Shown piece by piece: positions 30,616 through 43,839 of a stretch of DNA of 64,000 nucleotides (positions within the stretch are counted from its first letter, which is position 1; every line of letters starts with the position of its first letter). This DNA comes from Malurus cyaneus samueli (lineage: Eukaryota; Chordata; Aves; Passeriformes; Maluridae). The notes beneath the pieces were generated by a model. That model had not been told where the DNA came from. It saw only the letters and a list, made by a program, of their open reading frames with translations, and did not search any database. Position numbers and translations under genes: made by a program. The DNA is taken from NCBI GenBank assembly GCA_009741485.1, contig CM019219.1:29769064-29833063 (forward strand). The letters are read 5' to 3'.

Positions 30616-30900
30616 TAAACTGCTGCTGTTTAGAAGAATGGTGTTACATAATGTAATATAAATCATGATACCAGAATGTATGGGAAGTGATGCATGTTTG
30701 ATTTTAGTAGTATAAATATCTTAGTTCCAAAAGATGTATAAAGTTTTATGAATGTGAGTGTCGGCTCCTGAAGATTGCTTGTAATTCTTAGCATTCAATT
30801 TGAGACACTCCTCGAGTGAAAATAATTTTGCATTGCAAAAAGTTTTAGGATGAACTTTGTTATAGTTTTAACTCTAATAAAGTTCATCAAAGTAATGAAC
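30616..30900 (+). other. CCAR1: CCAR1 3' UTR with polyadenylation signal
   Basis: AATAAA at 30876-30881, about 260 nt after the stop, is the first canonical signal. Cleavage is expected about 15-25 nt later. Further AATAAA-type hexamers lie downstream (for example near 32126), so longer alternative ends are possible. Confidence 0.7.
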
Positions 30901-33900
30901 AGTAGCAAGTATTTAATTACCAAATGTTTTTCATTGAAGTCTAGTGAAATCAAAATTTTCATTATTTATAGACTTGCCATTTTTAGGTTTTTGTCTTTAT
31001 TTCGGTCTAATTAGTCTTTTCAAATTCAAATATAAATCACAAAATAGCATGCTGCTTAATTTTACAAGTAAAGATTTTTTTTAAAAAAGCTTCTTGGATT
31101 TTTTTTGTTTTCACTTGTCACAACTTTTTTTTCCCTTCCAAATATAACTTTCTTCCCCAAAGCTGCTTGTATTAAAGCCTCATAATATACAGTAGTTCAG
31201 ATAAGTTAAGAAAGCAATAGAAACCTACCAAGATACTGGTAAGGTTGTGAGATTTATATGAAAATACATGGGCCTGTTTTAAATGTGTGTCATTTGTGTT
31301 TATGAAATTGTTCTTGTCTTTGGATTAATATATAATACTCCTTTCTAATAACAACTGCAGTGTATTACAATGTATGGTTGGATGCCAGGCCAGTAGATGT
31401 CAGAATAATGCCTTACGTGGAGAAAAAGCTGCCAGTGTAAACTGCCTTGGATTAAATTTGGACTGACTTCTTAAAGTGTGTAATTACTGCTAAGACTTTA
31501 GTCCAACAAAAGAAAGGATCCACAAGTATCTATACTGCATATTGTAATTACAAAGGAGCAGGACACAACTTGGTTTGTTGAGAATGGGTAAAAGGGCCTT
31601 TCTTTGGGTTCACAAAACACTAGAGATCAAAACTAACAAGTTAATGTGACATCCTTGTCAAAGGCAACTAACTCAAAGAATGTGAAATATCAACAGTTGT
31701 ATTTTGGTGCAACTTTCAGGAAAATTAAGGGGTTTGAAAGTTGGGACAGACATGTTTTCTTTCAGAAATGGTTAATTTTAGCAGATGTTTTCTTTTTTAG
31801 CCTAGGTGTCCTAGGTAACTAAATAGCTGTTAGGAAAGTCCAAGTGCCATAATATGTATGAATAATCTACATGGAAACTCATGTAGCTTTAATGAGATAC
31901 ACATTAAAATGCCTGAATTTATGTTCAAAAGAGTCTAAGCTGGTGCTTGTATCACTGACCTTTCTTGGCTCTTTTGGAGCTAGACAACTGAAATATCTTT
32001 CATTAAAGTAACATGCATAAGCTTCCCCTCATTCATCTCAGTTGAGTCATTGTATAATATCTGAACTGTTCACAGTCAAGTAGGAAATAATATAAAATAC
32101 AGTAATTGTATATAAGTACACAGAAAATAAATGTTTTAAAAATTGGGAGATAACAGCTCAGAGTGAATGAGGATAGTGATAAATCTATCTTATGAAAAGC
32201 ATTATCTGTGGTGTACAGATGGTGTTAAATTCTTTTGTAATCAGAATATATTTTTCACCTTTACCTTTGTACAGATTGTTGACAGCGTGTTTAATTTTTG
32301 GCGTTGAGCACCATTTATTTAAATGGACTTGAAAGAATTGCATCTGAAATACTTTGTTCTTGAATTTCAGCAGTACATGTGAACATACAGGAAAATGAGC
32401 CTAGAATTCAAGATAACAACATTTTAGGCACACTGAAATGTCTGAAATATTTTGCTGGGGTATTTTTACCTTAACCTGTTGAGCTGAAAGCAGTTGTTAA
32501 GAAGCAGGCCTCATCTCATTCTTCAGGGAGAGGTCCTGTGAGACATTTGTTAGAGTGATACAGATTTTTACAATATTTAAGGAAAAAAAGTACTTGTTAG
32601 AATGACTGTAATCTTTCTCTATATTGCTTTGATGTAATAGTTTTTCAGATACTATGTACAGTCTGCATTTATGTTGGAAAGGAAATTTAATGGATAAAGA
32701 ATAAAAAACAAAACTAAAAACAAGCAAAGGTTTTACAGCTTAAACACAGCTTGACCAGTCTCCTGAAGTACAAACAATCTGAGGAAGAGCAGGCACCTCT
32801 TACAGGCTTTATGAGTTGCTGGACCAGACAGCACAAGGTTCTGTATATGACCCACATTGATGCTCTGTATTAGCTAAAGCTTCTTAGTTACATGTCTGGG
32901 AATATTACTAATTAGTAGGAAAATTGAATAGAGTATCAATAATGAAGATTTGCAGAAGCAATCTTTTGTCACTGTTGATTTATGAATGAAGTTTTTGTAT
33001 TTCATGTTCACATTTCCCACCTCATGGTCTTTGCTCTTCTGAGTTGTTTGTTATGTACCAGTTTCTGGCAAAAGGCTGCTAAAAGTGAACCTGAGCTGGG
33101 TCGTACTCAGCCTTGGCTTCCCATTTGTTTGGACTTCTGAAATCATCACGATGCTCTATAGAAAGTAGTAAATCTTGGACTGCCTTGTTCTGTAGTGAAA
33201 GCCCTGCTACAGCAGCCCATAAATGGAATCTGATCTGTTTATAGATCTATTTCCCTCCCCTTTGATATTTTGTCTGATGAGGGCAAATTGATGAGTTTTA
33301 CAAAGTGATATTCAGACCAGTGAATGTCTGTGAATGAGGCTGGGAAGAAAGATGCAAGTGATATGCGTGCATACAAACTGACCTAGAATAGAATGGGCTT
33401 TCTTGAGGTCCCTTTGCTTTTGCTGTGGCAGTGAAAAAGCACAACTCTAGTTTCATTGCTACATTGAAATGGGCGGGTAGACCAAGAGTGAATTTTTGCC
33501 AGCTTTCAGTAAGTGTTGAGGATTGCATGCAGGAATTGGAGCTGCTGCCAGCACTGCTGCATGTTCTGCTGTGATGAAGACACGTAGTGTTGTCTTGACT
33601 TGCCCAGTGCTTGATGCCTGTGCCCATAGCTCCTGGGCAGTGCTGCAGAAGGAATCCTGCATTGCAGAATGACTTCCCAGTTGCTGGTTTGTCCAGTGTC
33701 TTCTGGCTCAGTCTGCAGTGCCCTGAAGTGTACAACAGAGAAGTTGCAATTCTCTCTCTGGTGTCTGGGGTTTCCACAGATACAGCTTTTAGAGCTGAGT
33801 TTATTCAGTATCTAACATTATAAAGCCTAGTTCCTTTAACATAACTTCTGTTTCAATGTTTAACTGCTCTCAGAGAGAGGAATAGCTTCAAGTCAATCTT

Positions 33901-36900
33901 TCTGCTGAGTAATGTGCTGTGTGAATATTTGTTTGGACTTATGTAACACAGTTAACTTTCACTGATAATTTTGTCAGGAATGTGCACAAAATGTGTTTTT
34001 CTCTTCCTTACCTGTACTGTTTGTGTACCCAGGTCAGGTTCTTAACTTGAATGGATTTGTTCAGTGCAGTTTATACTTAAAAATACAAAATATATAATAA
34101 CTCATTTTGAGTGAGTGAGTCTTACAGCCGGCAATAGATTGCAAAAAGTGGAGGTAGCACAGTCACTACACTTACACTGGTATCTTCCAGAAAATAGAAA
34201 TGGGTCGAGTATAAATTCAGCTGGGACTTGTGTTGCCATGGAGCATGACAGTAAAAATGCCGTAAATAATGGATACTTTTACTCAGCTATCAAAACTTCC
34301 AGTGTTTTCCAGCAAGCTTTCATGTTTCTGCATACTGCGTTTCATTGATGTACTGCACAAAAGTTGTTATAGTAAAAAGCTCTAATAACAAAATGCATTG
34401 CTTTCAAGAAAAACAAATTTCCCTTATTTATTCATCCACTATATAATCCACAGCATCACAACACAGAGTATAAATTTAAGAATTTTGAAACTCACCATAT
34501 CTCACTTGACCACTGTGTATTTGGTAGTGTTGTAATTGTGTTTTGGAATGTTGCTTTTGAATGTCTAGGTATCTGATACCTGAACTTTTCTTGAAAAATT
34601 GATGCTGCTTTTGATTTCTTGTATCCTGCTGGTTTTACATTGTCTCTAATGAGTGAAGTTGAACTGGTTTGAGGATTTGGATCGGGTGCCCTACGGTAGG
34701 TGTAAGAACCGGTACCTTTGCAGGGTGATTCCATAATGCTGCTAATTGTTGTCTCCAGTCAAATATTAGTTCAGCTGTCTTCATTCTTCTCTTTAAAAGG
34801 ACAGCAGAATAATGCTGATTAGTTTGTTGCATGTTTGATACTTATTCTTGGAAATTACCTGAGCTGAGTTCCAGCCAAGGTGTCAGATTCCCAATGCCAG
34901 GTGTTTTGATGGGAAATAGATTCCCAGATTATTTTCCTCTCAGCCTTGTGAGGGACGCAAATGAAAGGATCCTGCTGAATGAGTCACTGATCGCATTTCA
35001 TCACGAACGGCTGGGTAGAGGGGAAGAGTGGGGAGGAGGGAAAGCCACAAAGAATCCCAGCTTGAACTCTACCCACTTGGCTTTTCAGCAGTTATTTTTC
35101 AAGTGTAATTTGCTTCATTATTCCCTTGCAACTTTTTTAATAGTGTACAGGATTTGTTTGAGTGTCAGTTGGATATTTTTTTTTCTGGTATTGCTTAAAT
35201 CCTTTTGATTTTCCTGACACAGGATCGTCCAGTTAAATTCCTGTTTTGTCATGCAAGGGGCAGACACATCTGGAAAATAGCAACCTTCCTTTTTAGTCCC
35301 TTTTTTGCAGGGCCGGATGGTAGCCAGTAGATCAGCATCTAAAAAAGCAGAATTTGCTGCCACGTGTTGTAGAAATGAACAGCTGTAGATAGAAGTACCT
35401 TGCAATGCTGGTCTCAAAAAGCCACTTGTCTGACAGGCCAACCTCCTTCACTGGAACAGTCCATGGCACATGTGCAGAGGGCAAGTTAAAGGAGAGTTAA
35501 AGGCAATTTTCTCTTTTAAGTATCATGTCCATGCTGGGTAGATGGGTTGTTAGATTTTCAGCTTGGTCCTAGTAAGAAACAAGAGAATTTTGGAAATCCC
35601 TTTCACCGTCTGGAAGGACTCCTGTCTGTTTCACAGGAGGCAGTCTACATCTCCAATTAAAGATGTTTCACCTTGTCTCCTAATGCCTTGTTTTATCAAA
35701 GTACTCTTCAGGTGAGTTAAATGCTTCAAGTAAATACATAATATTAAATGTAACTATTAGAATATTCATGTTACAAGTTGTAAAATCTTGGGGAAGGGTT
35801 CCCAAAAGCAACTTCAAGGTATTTTTGAATAGAGAAAATGTTGCACTCGTCAAGTATCTCCTCTGGTATAAGAAAGTCATATATAATGTGACTAAACAGA
35901 TGAAAATATGGATTAGCTGCTTACCAATATTGAACCTGATTTTTCTGCCTTAGTGTTCTTGAAATCAAGCTAGTAACTTTTTTCTTTGTGGGGAGGGGTG
36001 ATGTTTTCCTTATACCAAGGAGAGGAAAAATAGGTGACTTAGTATTGGGACATGTGTGGGTGACAGTACATCTATAAATTCACAGACTATCCATGGCATC
36101 CAGTAATATGTAAGGAGTAATGTAAGGAATGTGCAGTCAGCATTTTCAGTCTTGTGCTTTGGGCATGTAATGATGGAGACCACAGAAGGGGGCTTGTGGG
36201 GATTATATAATACACAATATTGATGGACAAAAGCAGAATTTGTATAATGTGACTTGCAGGTAGCAGTGGCTCAGAACAGGTATTGATAAGAGATGGCTGT
36301 GCAGATGATGTTCTGAGCAGTGAATTAATTTTGTTACCTACTTCATGCTTTAAAGAAGATTAATCCACTTTAGCGCTTCTTTTCAATGAAAACTGTTGAA
36401 AAAATTATTATTCTAATGCAACATGCACTTTAGAAACCCGACAGAAATTCCCTAATTAGTGTGTTGAACTGAACTCCAGATCTCTCTCTGAGCACCAGCT
36501 TCTAAAGCAAGCTGTCTTGTTTTCAAGGATTTGTCACAGTGAATGAGAGGATGCAGAGCTCTACAGAATAGGAACGACCTGTGCGTGTGACAGTAACCAG
36601 CACACAGGGCATGCCTAAAGCACAGCCTGGGCATCTGCACTGGTGCTCCCTCTGCCAGCCCTTGCTTTGGAAATGTCATCTGAGACGGGGCAGGAGCCCC
36701 GATCCTGGGGGAGAAGGGGGAGGGAGTCTTTGTGAAATCTTAGTGCAAAACAGAGGCAGGTTCCTCCAGCCCAGAGTGGGGTTTTCTGGGGAAGAGTGCC
36801 CGCCCTGATGCTACAAGCAGCAGGGACAAGAGGGGAGAGCTGGGCAAGGCTGACCACAGTGGCAGTGGCACAGAGCCAGTGCTGGAGCTCTCGGGTGCCA

Positions 36901-38464
36901 CTGAATTTATTTGCTCTCATCTTTGCTCTCTTACCTACGTTGCTGCTGCCTGCATGTCTGATCCTGATGTGAAATTCTCTTTTGCAGAGCTGAGTCAAGC
37001 AGAATAGCCTGAGCTGCCATCAGAGGCCTCATCCACTGGAAGTATTAAACCACTCTCTCCGGGTAGGTTGACTCCTGCCTGTGGCATTTTGTGACTGGCC
37101 ATGCAAATTCTGGCAGGCAAAAATCCTGCAGCCAGGCTGGTGGAAAAGCGGGGAGCAAGCACCACCACCACAGCTTTCTCTAAAGTCACAGCCTCCCCAT
37201 CAGTCAGGCACTGGGGCAAACTGGGTTTGCTGATAGGCTGGTTTGGAGCCAAGTCAGTGGTGACCCGGTGAGTCCACTGCAATGTACACTGGGCACTCGG
37301 TATTTAGGAAAAATGTAGTAGGAAGCAGATGTGCCCTGTTGTAGGTTAATGTTTCCTGGAAGGAGTGGCTGGATATAACGTGTCTGGCTGCCTGGCTGTG
37401 GAGGTACTCACAGGCTCAGCTTCTCTGCTTGCTTGTACCAGCTTTCAGGAACAGTTTTGAAGTGTCACCTCTGGCACTGGTACACCTGGGGTCTATCTAC
37501 AGCTGGATGTTTGAGCATTTCCTGCTTCTTAGCAATTCTCAACTTCGCTTAAAATCAGAGATAAATTCCTGTCCAAAAGCTACCTGGCAAGCTTTCAGGA
37601 CAGATTTGTTTTCATTTGGATAATTTAAATTTGTTTACAGCATATAATGCCAGTGTTGGCATGGTTCTGCTATGTGTGTAGTGAGGCTACAGAACTTTGT
37701 GGCCTGACTGATTTCTGTTTGGCCTACAAAAGGCCAAACTCTGGAGTGGATATTGTTTGTCAGGCACTGTAGTTACACACAGGAACACACAACCTTAATG
37801 AGGATGGCAGCTCAGCAAGAGGCTGGGGATGTGCCTCATGCCATTCCTTTCTTTTGGAGTCCCTTTCTGCCAGTCTTTCATCCTGCCCCACAAACAGGGA
37901 TGTAGGTTTGCAAGTCAAAGGAGAATAATTTTGTATTTCAATGATACTGGCTTCTGTGAAGTGTAATTCACAGCATGGGGTCATGGTTTGCATTGAAATG
38001 TTTAGGATTATTTAGAATTCTGTGCCTTTTTTTATCAGGCCTGAAAAGAGTGGATGACCTAAAATGGTGTTTTATTTTGCACGACTGTGTATAAGGTGCC
38101 AAACATAAAGAACAGTTAGAGTTTTTAAATGTTTTATTGTCAAAATGTATCTTTAAAGTTGTTTTTCAGTAGGGTACTTGATTCAGAACTTACTAGCTAA
38201 CATATTGTATTATATTTGGGTTTTACCAGTTATGACAGTTGTTCCAGTGGTGACTGTTTATGTATGTTCAGGAGGAGAAAGGGAAGAAAACATTTGTGCT
38301 CATTGAAAGAGCTTTTTATCTACCTTGCTATTGTTTGCTTACTAATTTAATTCTATGTAATAACTATGTAAAACTTACATTATTTATAATGTTTAGTACA
38401 GAATTCTAGCTGGCATTCAGCCCTTACCACTGATTTCAGATGAGATAATACCCCTGGCACATTT

Positions 38465-38502
38465 AATACATTTCCATATAAAATTCTTACTAAGGTTTTA
38501 AT
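38465..38502 (+). repeat. 38-bp direct duplication, left copy
   Basis: Matches 42275-42312 with a single mismatch (core tttccatataaaattcttac). Not recognisable as a mobile element. Confidence 0.9.
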
Positions 38503-39479
38503 CTTGTATTATAAAAGCCCTTTCTCAGCAGAAAGGGCTATATTTCACTAACCCTAAATGCTATATTGAAAATACTGATTCAACTCACAGCAGCAAGGTA
38601 CAGGGGCCTGTCATGTTCTTCAAAATCCTGATGCCTTTACCAGATCTGCTCTGATTGAATTAGCTGAAAGGTGTAATCTGAAAAAGCATTTGTGCATGCT
38701 GGTTTTTTCACACTACCCCAGGAAGTAGTCTCTAATCACACTGTTTAACAAGTACCACTGAACAAAAGTGCATAGTTTTTTATAAGCTCCATTCACTTTA
38801 ATTTACTCTAAGTTTTAAAAAAATAATCTCTAACCAGATCAGTTGTGAAGAACTTAATATGTGTTGTGTATTTCTTGGTGCTAAAGACTTCTAGCAACAA
38901 AAGCTCTTGCTTCTGTCTTTTGAGTGAGAAAAAAAATTCAAGAAAATAGGCTGAGCTGTACTGTATTCTAAGTATTTTGAATTTTTGCACTTTGAATCCT
39001 GAGAAGCAGAACTTAACTGCCTTAATGCTTTTTTAGGATGATGGTAATGTGAACAGGCCTAATTTTTTCTGTCTCAGTCAGAAAAGACAATAGTTTATTT
39101 TGTGTTAATATCATGTAGCTAATGAAATAAATTGCATTAATTAGTAGCACTTCTGCTGCGGTCTTTGATGTGGTTTCAGGATCAGACTTCATTTCAAGTC
39201 TACCTTTTAGCTTTTGCTATACTGCCATCTTGCTTTAGGACATGTCCACTCTGTTGCTGTGGAGAGCACCAGCCCTAACAATGAGCTCATACATCTGGAG
39301 TTCAGTTATGGAAAAAAAGTGATGAATACAGGAGCTATTTATTTGAGAATTGAAGAGAAAACCAGTCGTTTTCTCGTAAGGACGCTGTTCAGGGCAGCCT
39401 CATTAACAGTGTGAGGAAAGTGTAACCTTGTTTCTTTAACTTGGTGTAGCCCCAGAAAACTTCACAGCTCCTGGAGGAG

Positions 39480-39600
39480 GCTGTTTCTTCTCCAGACTCT
39501 ACAAGAGCCATTCTCTCAGCTGGGGCTGCCAGGGCAGGTGTTCTAGGTCTGCCCATCTTGGTGCCCCTCTGCTGAATTTGCCCCTATTCCTTAGATGCTT
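39480..39600 (-). mobile_element. Diverged CR1 fragment
   Basis: Order of ctccagactctacaagag, ccattctctcagctggggct, gcaggtgttctaggtctgcc and ggtgcccctctgctg resembles the reverse complement of the CR1 3' region (minus-strand copy), with many substitutions. Confidence 0.4.
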
Positions 39601-40259
39601 CACAGACTGCATAATTTACTTTGTCCCCCTGAAATTGTTCCACATTTTCAACATGTCACAGGCACATGCACATCTCTGTATTTTCCACTGGAGACTTCAC
39701 CTTGGTCTGTGGGATTCAACAGCCCAGTATCTTCACTGTAAGGATTCTGCAAAATTGGCTTTTGAAAAAGACATTTACCAAGTCTTCTGTAATACAGCAG
39801 AGCTGCTCAGTTGCTGTGTTTGTCTTCTGTGACATCCTTTTGGCCAAAATTTGGATGAACTGAAACATGGAGAAGGTGTTTTATACCACTGAATCCATGA
39901 AGAAAGGTTTGGGAACTGCACACTATGAAGTCCTGGAGTCCAGACTAGTGCTGTTTAATCTGCAGTGTCCAAACAACTCCTCTGAGACCTCTTGTGGTGG
40001 TAAAGATGCTGCTTTTCATTTCTAAACTGGTTTGTTTTGTTTTTCCCTGTGGACCATAAATTCCAGCCTAATGAAAGGCTGCAGAAACTTATTTTCTAGC
40101 ACAGGGAACATCTTTAAAGTTGGATATTCATTTAGGGAGAATGGAAGGAAAAATGGCTGTGCACATCCATAAGCATCCCAGGCTTCCCAGGCAAATGTGA
40201 AGTTGCCCATATACCATTCAAGTTCGAAGTGCCTTTTCTTTTGCAGCCAATAAATTGAA

Positions 40260-42060
40260 CTTTGTCTTACAAACCAACAATAAGACGATTTCTCTTCCTT
40301 CCCAGCTAGATGCAGGATCACGTTCTCTCAGTCTCCCAAAGCCAGGTTCCAGAGCGGTACTCTTCCACGAACTGCTCCCACAACGAATAGGGCCAGGGCA
40401 GAAAAACCCTTGGCTTTTTCCTGGGCACTGACAGCACTCATCAAAATAACCACGCGACGGCGCTGTAGACCTAAAAAAGAACGAAACGCACCGATCCCAG
40501 CTCCAAAGCACCCCAGGGGCAGAACCAAGTTAAAAATGTGTTTGGATAAAACAGTTTTGCCGGCTTTCATATTCCAAATAGAATCTCTTATTTGCACCAC
40601 ACTCAAACGGCAACCCGAACTGCTTGTGTTAAGAAATCTTTTCAATCTTGCAGAGTCCAGCCTCAAATTTGAAAACATGTGGCACAAAAGTGCCAACTGA
40701 GAAACCTCTTGCTGCCTACAACTTCAATTGCACCCATTGATTCACCAGCACAACACCCTGCTATCAACATTTGCCTTTTCAGCTTTTGGTACCATCGTAA
40801 GCCTCCAGTCTCATAGAGTCAGGATCCAAAAGGAACAGCAGGGACTGCTCCCACAACAAAGGAACCAAGACAAAAAGCTCTAGAGCTTGGTGTTTGCATT
40901 CCCATGGACAGTTGCACGGTTGTAACTCACAGAACTACCCATTGGGAAAAGCCTTTAAATTCACTAAGACCACCCAATGATAGGATCCAAACTTGATTTT
41001 TTTGCCAGAGAGAGGAACTATAAGCCTGTCTCAAAAGAAATGGCATCCCCTCCTCCAAAGTGCAAAACATCCAGGCACTGATCCCATGGAAAGGTGCCAG
41101 AACACTTACTGGGCATTACCTGTTCCAGGCCCTAGATCAGCTGTACCCCAAGACTCAGCCTAGCTGCTTACTGAGTCCAAAAGATGTGTGCTGCCACCAC
41201 GGAGAAGTGGAAACCTCTTGCTAAATTGAATCTTTCAAGAGATGACCTTCCAAAGATGGAGAGCATTTTCTCAGTTCAGACTGAACTCCGTAAGTCTGTG
41301 AATTGAGGCAGGGCTTCCACACCAAATATGCCAGGAGAGAAAGCTGTTGCTGCCCTCGATCTCCACTAGGCACCTCCTTATCTGCACCTCCAACACTGGG
41401 GCTATGTGCTTTCCTTCCCATGAGAAACTATAGCCATCTGCACTCAGGATCTTACCAAGTTAAACTTCCATACCACCTCCAGCATTGAGTACATCCAACA
41501 ATTGCTCCTACACAGAAAGGGCCAGGACAGAAACGTTTTGCTGGACTACACCTCCCCATGCCACCTCAACATCTGCTCCACCTACACTGGCACTGTGTCC
41601 TTTGCTTCCGAAGGAAAGGCACTCTGAGTCACTTGGCACTGCCTTGCCTTTCAGTACCTCTCCTAGTTTGTCTCAGCCTACCCTTGCTTTGCTTCCCTTG
41701 CCCATGCCTGTCTTGCCTCGCCCTGCCTACAACTCCCTTGCCTTGCTTTGCCTTACCACTCTTTGCTGTGTTTAATCTACAAGTGAAACCCTGGGATTAC
41801 CTGCTTTCCTTCCTATAGAAAAGAATTGTTATTTTGGTCCAAGAGCCCAGAGGTGAAACGTGAATTGCCTGTCTAAAATTCAAGACATGCAAGCACTGGT
41901 GCCAGACAAAAGATGCCAGGACAGATGGGTCTGGCTGCCTCCCCTGGGCTTCCTCTCACATGCTCCTGAAATGCTGGAGATGCATGAAAACCTGGTGAGT
42001 CCTAAGAGGAGAAAGCAGGGCAAGACAAGGCTGGGAAATGCCACCAGAAAAGGGATCTAG
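40260..42060. repeat. Degenerate long-period repeat domain
   Basis: Related sentences recur at irregular distances. ctgctcccacaac plus a purine-rich gaccaggacagaaa-like tail appears near 40371, 40842 and 41503. caaaacatccaggcactg (41063) resembles caagacatgcaagcactggt (41881). cacctccaacactgggg with ctttccttccca (41387) resembles cacctacactggcactgtgt (41580), about 190 bp apart. This suggests an old tandem array with decayed units. No coding potential is convincing. Confidence 0.5.
41636..41768 (+). repeat. Degenerate CCTTG/CTTGC pentamer tract
   Basis: Repeated ttgcc and cttgc units (for example cttgccttgctttgccttac) make a pyrimidine-rich low-complexity tract within the larger repeat domain. 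Confidence 0.8.
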
Positions 42061-42274
42061 AATGGCAGGTGGCAGAGGGGTGAACAAGTGTTGGAGACTG
42101 AAATGTTACAGTTCATGACTTAAACATTGTCATGAAGGACTTTTGCCTATTAATAAAAAAACTGTATTACAAAAGTTACAGAGAAGACCACTGCACCCTG
42201 AATTGGGGCCCCGACTGTGGCCCTGAACTGCCCCCTGACTAAGGTAACAACTCAGAGCTGTGCAGGGAGAAAAG

Positions 42275-42312
42275 AATACATTTCCATATAAAATTCTTAC
42301 TAAGGTGTTAAT
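42275..42312 (+). repeat. 38-bp direct duplication, right copy
   Basis: Partner of 38465-38502, 3810 bp away, same orientation. It lies between the degenerate repeat domain (40.3-42.1 kb) and an LTR remnant. Confidence 0.9.
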
Positions 42313-42447
42313 TCACAGAGGGATTGCTTAGCACCTTTGGGGTGGGGGAACCACATCTGTGCTGGCTATCAGGCCAGCACAGATCCCCACACCAAAGGGT
42401 GGGGAGAGAAGAGAGGCTTTGGGTGTGCCTGTGGTCAGAGGATTGGG

Positions 42448-42500
42448 AAGGATTTCCATAGGAATTCCTTTAATTGGCTCTAGCAACTGTCATCTTTTTA
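42448..42500 (+). mobile_element. LTR remnant
   Basis: ggaaggatttccataggaat and ttaattggct match the internal part of the 4117-4581 LTR (ggaaggatttgcataggaat). It is a stray piece 180 bp upstream of the third LTR. Confidence 0.55.
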
Positions 42501-42681
42501 CCATGCATGATACCTTGCTGAGTGCAGCTCATTCAGCACGTGATCAAAGGGATGCAAAGAGTAGCCGTGCCTACTGATCAAGAAATGGCTGCAAAAAGAC
42601 AGAAAATCATGTCATTGCAAAAAATGACAAATTAAAAAAAAAATTAAATTAAGGAAAATTAAGTCAATTGTAACTAAGGTT

Positions 42682-43174
42682 TGTTAAGACAATTACTGAA
42701 AAGATAAAAAGAGGAGGGATTGAAAGGAATGAGAGGGAGATGTCTTTACAAACAAGCTGTGGGCTCTGCTCCAGATACCGACAGGTGAAAGGAGCAAAGG
42801 GAGGAACCATAAATTCCAGAGGAATTCCACCCATTGACACAGACTGGTACTGCCCCAAGGCTGTGATAAATCCCTGGACTGAGAGAAAAAGAACAGAGAC
42901 ACAAAGAATGAAAAGTGGGGGATGCACATTAGATGGGGTCTCTATTAGGGGATTCAGGCAGTCTGTACCTCTCCAGTACCTCAGCAATGGGGAAAGAGAG
43001 AGGGAAATGCAGCCAGGAAATTGGAATAAAAAAAAGGGCTGTGTCCTGTAGCAATTGGAGAGACCCCATGGAAATGTCCCATGGCCTCTCCCTTTGTTTG
43101 AATAAAGTTACAGGACTCCTCTGTCTCCTTTTTGGACATAAACGTCTGGTGTTTGTGGATTAATTTTCCTAACA
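42682..43174 (+). mobile_element. Third solo LTR of the same family
   Basis: Ends gtggattaattttcctaaca like 4117-4581, with AATAAA at 43101-43106 and the shared ggactcctctgtctcctttt block. The 5' half differs more (extra gtgggctctgctccag segment), so it is a different subfamily or an older copy. The start coordinate is uncertain. Confidence 0.75.
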
Positions 43175-43284
43175 CGCTTGCAGTGCCTCTGGGGCCTGGC
43201 CCTGCTGCAGGTCTGACCCATGGATCTGCCCTATAGACCCCCCTCTGCCCCACAGAGCCCCCTGCCCCATAGATCCCAATCCTG

Positions 43285-43535
43285 TCCCATAGATCACTCC
43301 CTCCCCCACAGCTCTGATCGATAGATCCACTTAAATCTCATTTTGGACCCATTTAACCCCCATTTTTTTACCCCAATTTTCACCCATTTCAGTCCCAATT
43401 CCTGCCCCACAGACCAGCCCCAAAAATCCCATTTATATCCCATATTTGACTGATTTTTCACCCATTTAACCCTATCTATAACCCAAATTTCCCATTTTCA
43501 CCCCGACTCTAGCCCTGCCCCCACGTACTGATTGC
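43285..43535 (+). repeat. Degenerate CCCATTTTCACC minisatellite
   Basis: Repeats of ccccaattttcacccattt-like units with ccatttaaccc variants. A C/T-skewed low-complexity tract. Confidence 0.7.
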
Positions 43536-43674
43536 TGGGTTCCTATTGACTGCTGTGGCTGTCAGTCACCTCCTGCCCTGGCTTGGTAGGGCTGGCAGTG
43601 TGGGAAGGGCTGGCAGGGGGCAGGGCCCATGCCAACACCTTTCTCAACCTGTGGGAACAGGTGGGGGGAGGGGT

Positions 43675-43815
43675 GGGATCCCAAAATTACCCACACTGAC
43701 AAAAAATGGCCCTGGAAGAACCCAAAATGGCCCTAAAATGACCCCAAAGTGACCCAAATGGCCCAAAAATGAACCAAAAAAGGCCCTGAAAGGACCTAAT
43801 ATGACCCTAAAGTTA
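43675..43815 (+). repeat. Degenerate CCCAAAATGACC minisatellite
   Basis: Successive ccaaaatggccctaaaatga-type units of about 10-14 bp with drift. Confidence 0.75.
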
Positions 43816-43839
43816 TCCCAGACATGTTTTTTGCCTCCA

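Larger units (their letters stand above)
30901..40255. other. Downstream intergenic region, no gene recognised
   Basis: 9.3 kb of mostly AT-rich, single-copy-looking DNA. 36450-37300 is somewhat more GC-rich, with a minus-strand open frame (36615-36998) that resembles no known protein. No STOX1 exon, tRNA or rRNA was seen. A diverged CR1 piece lies at about 39480-39600. Confidence 0.7.

Noticed and set aside
33298..33777. 159-codon minus-strand ORF downstream of CCAR1
   Set aside because: No similarity to any family I know and no start context or partner exons.
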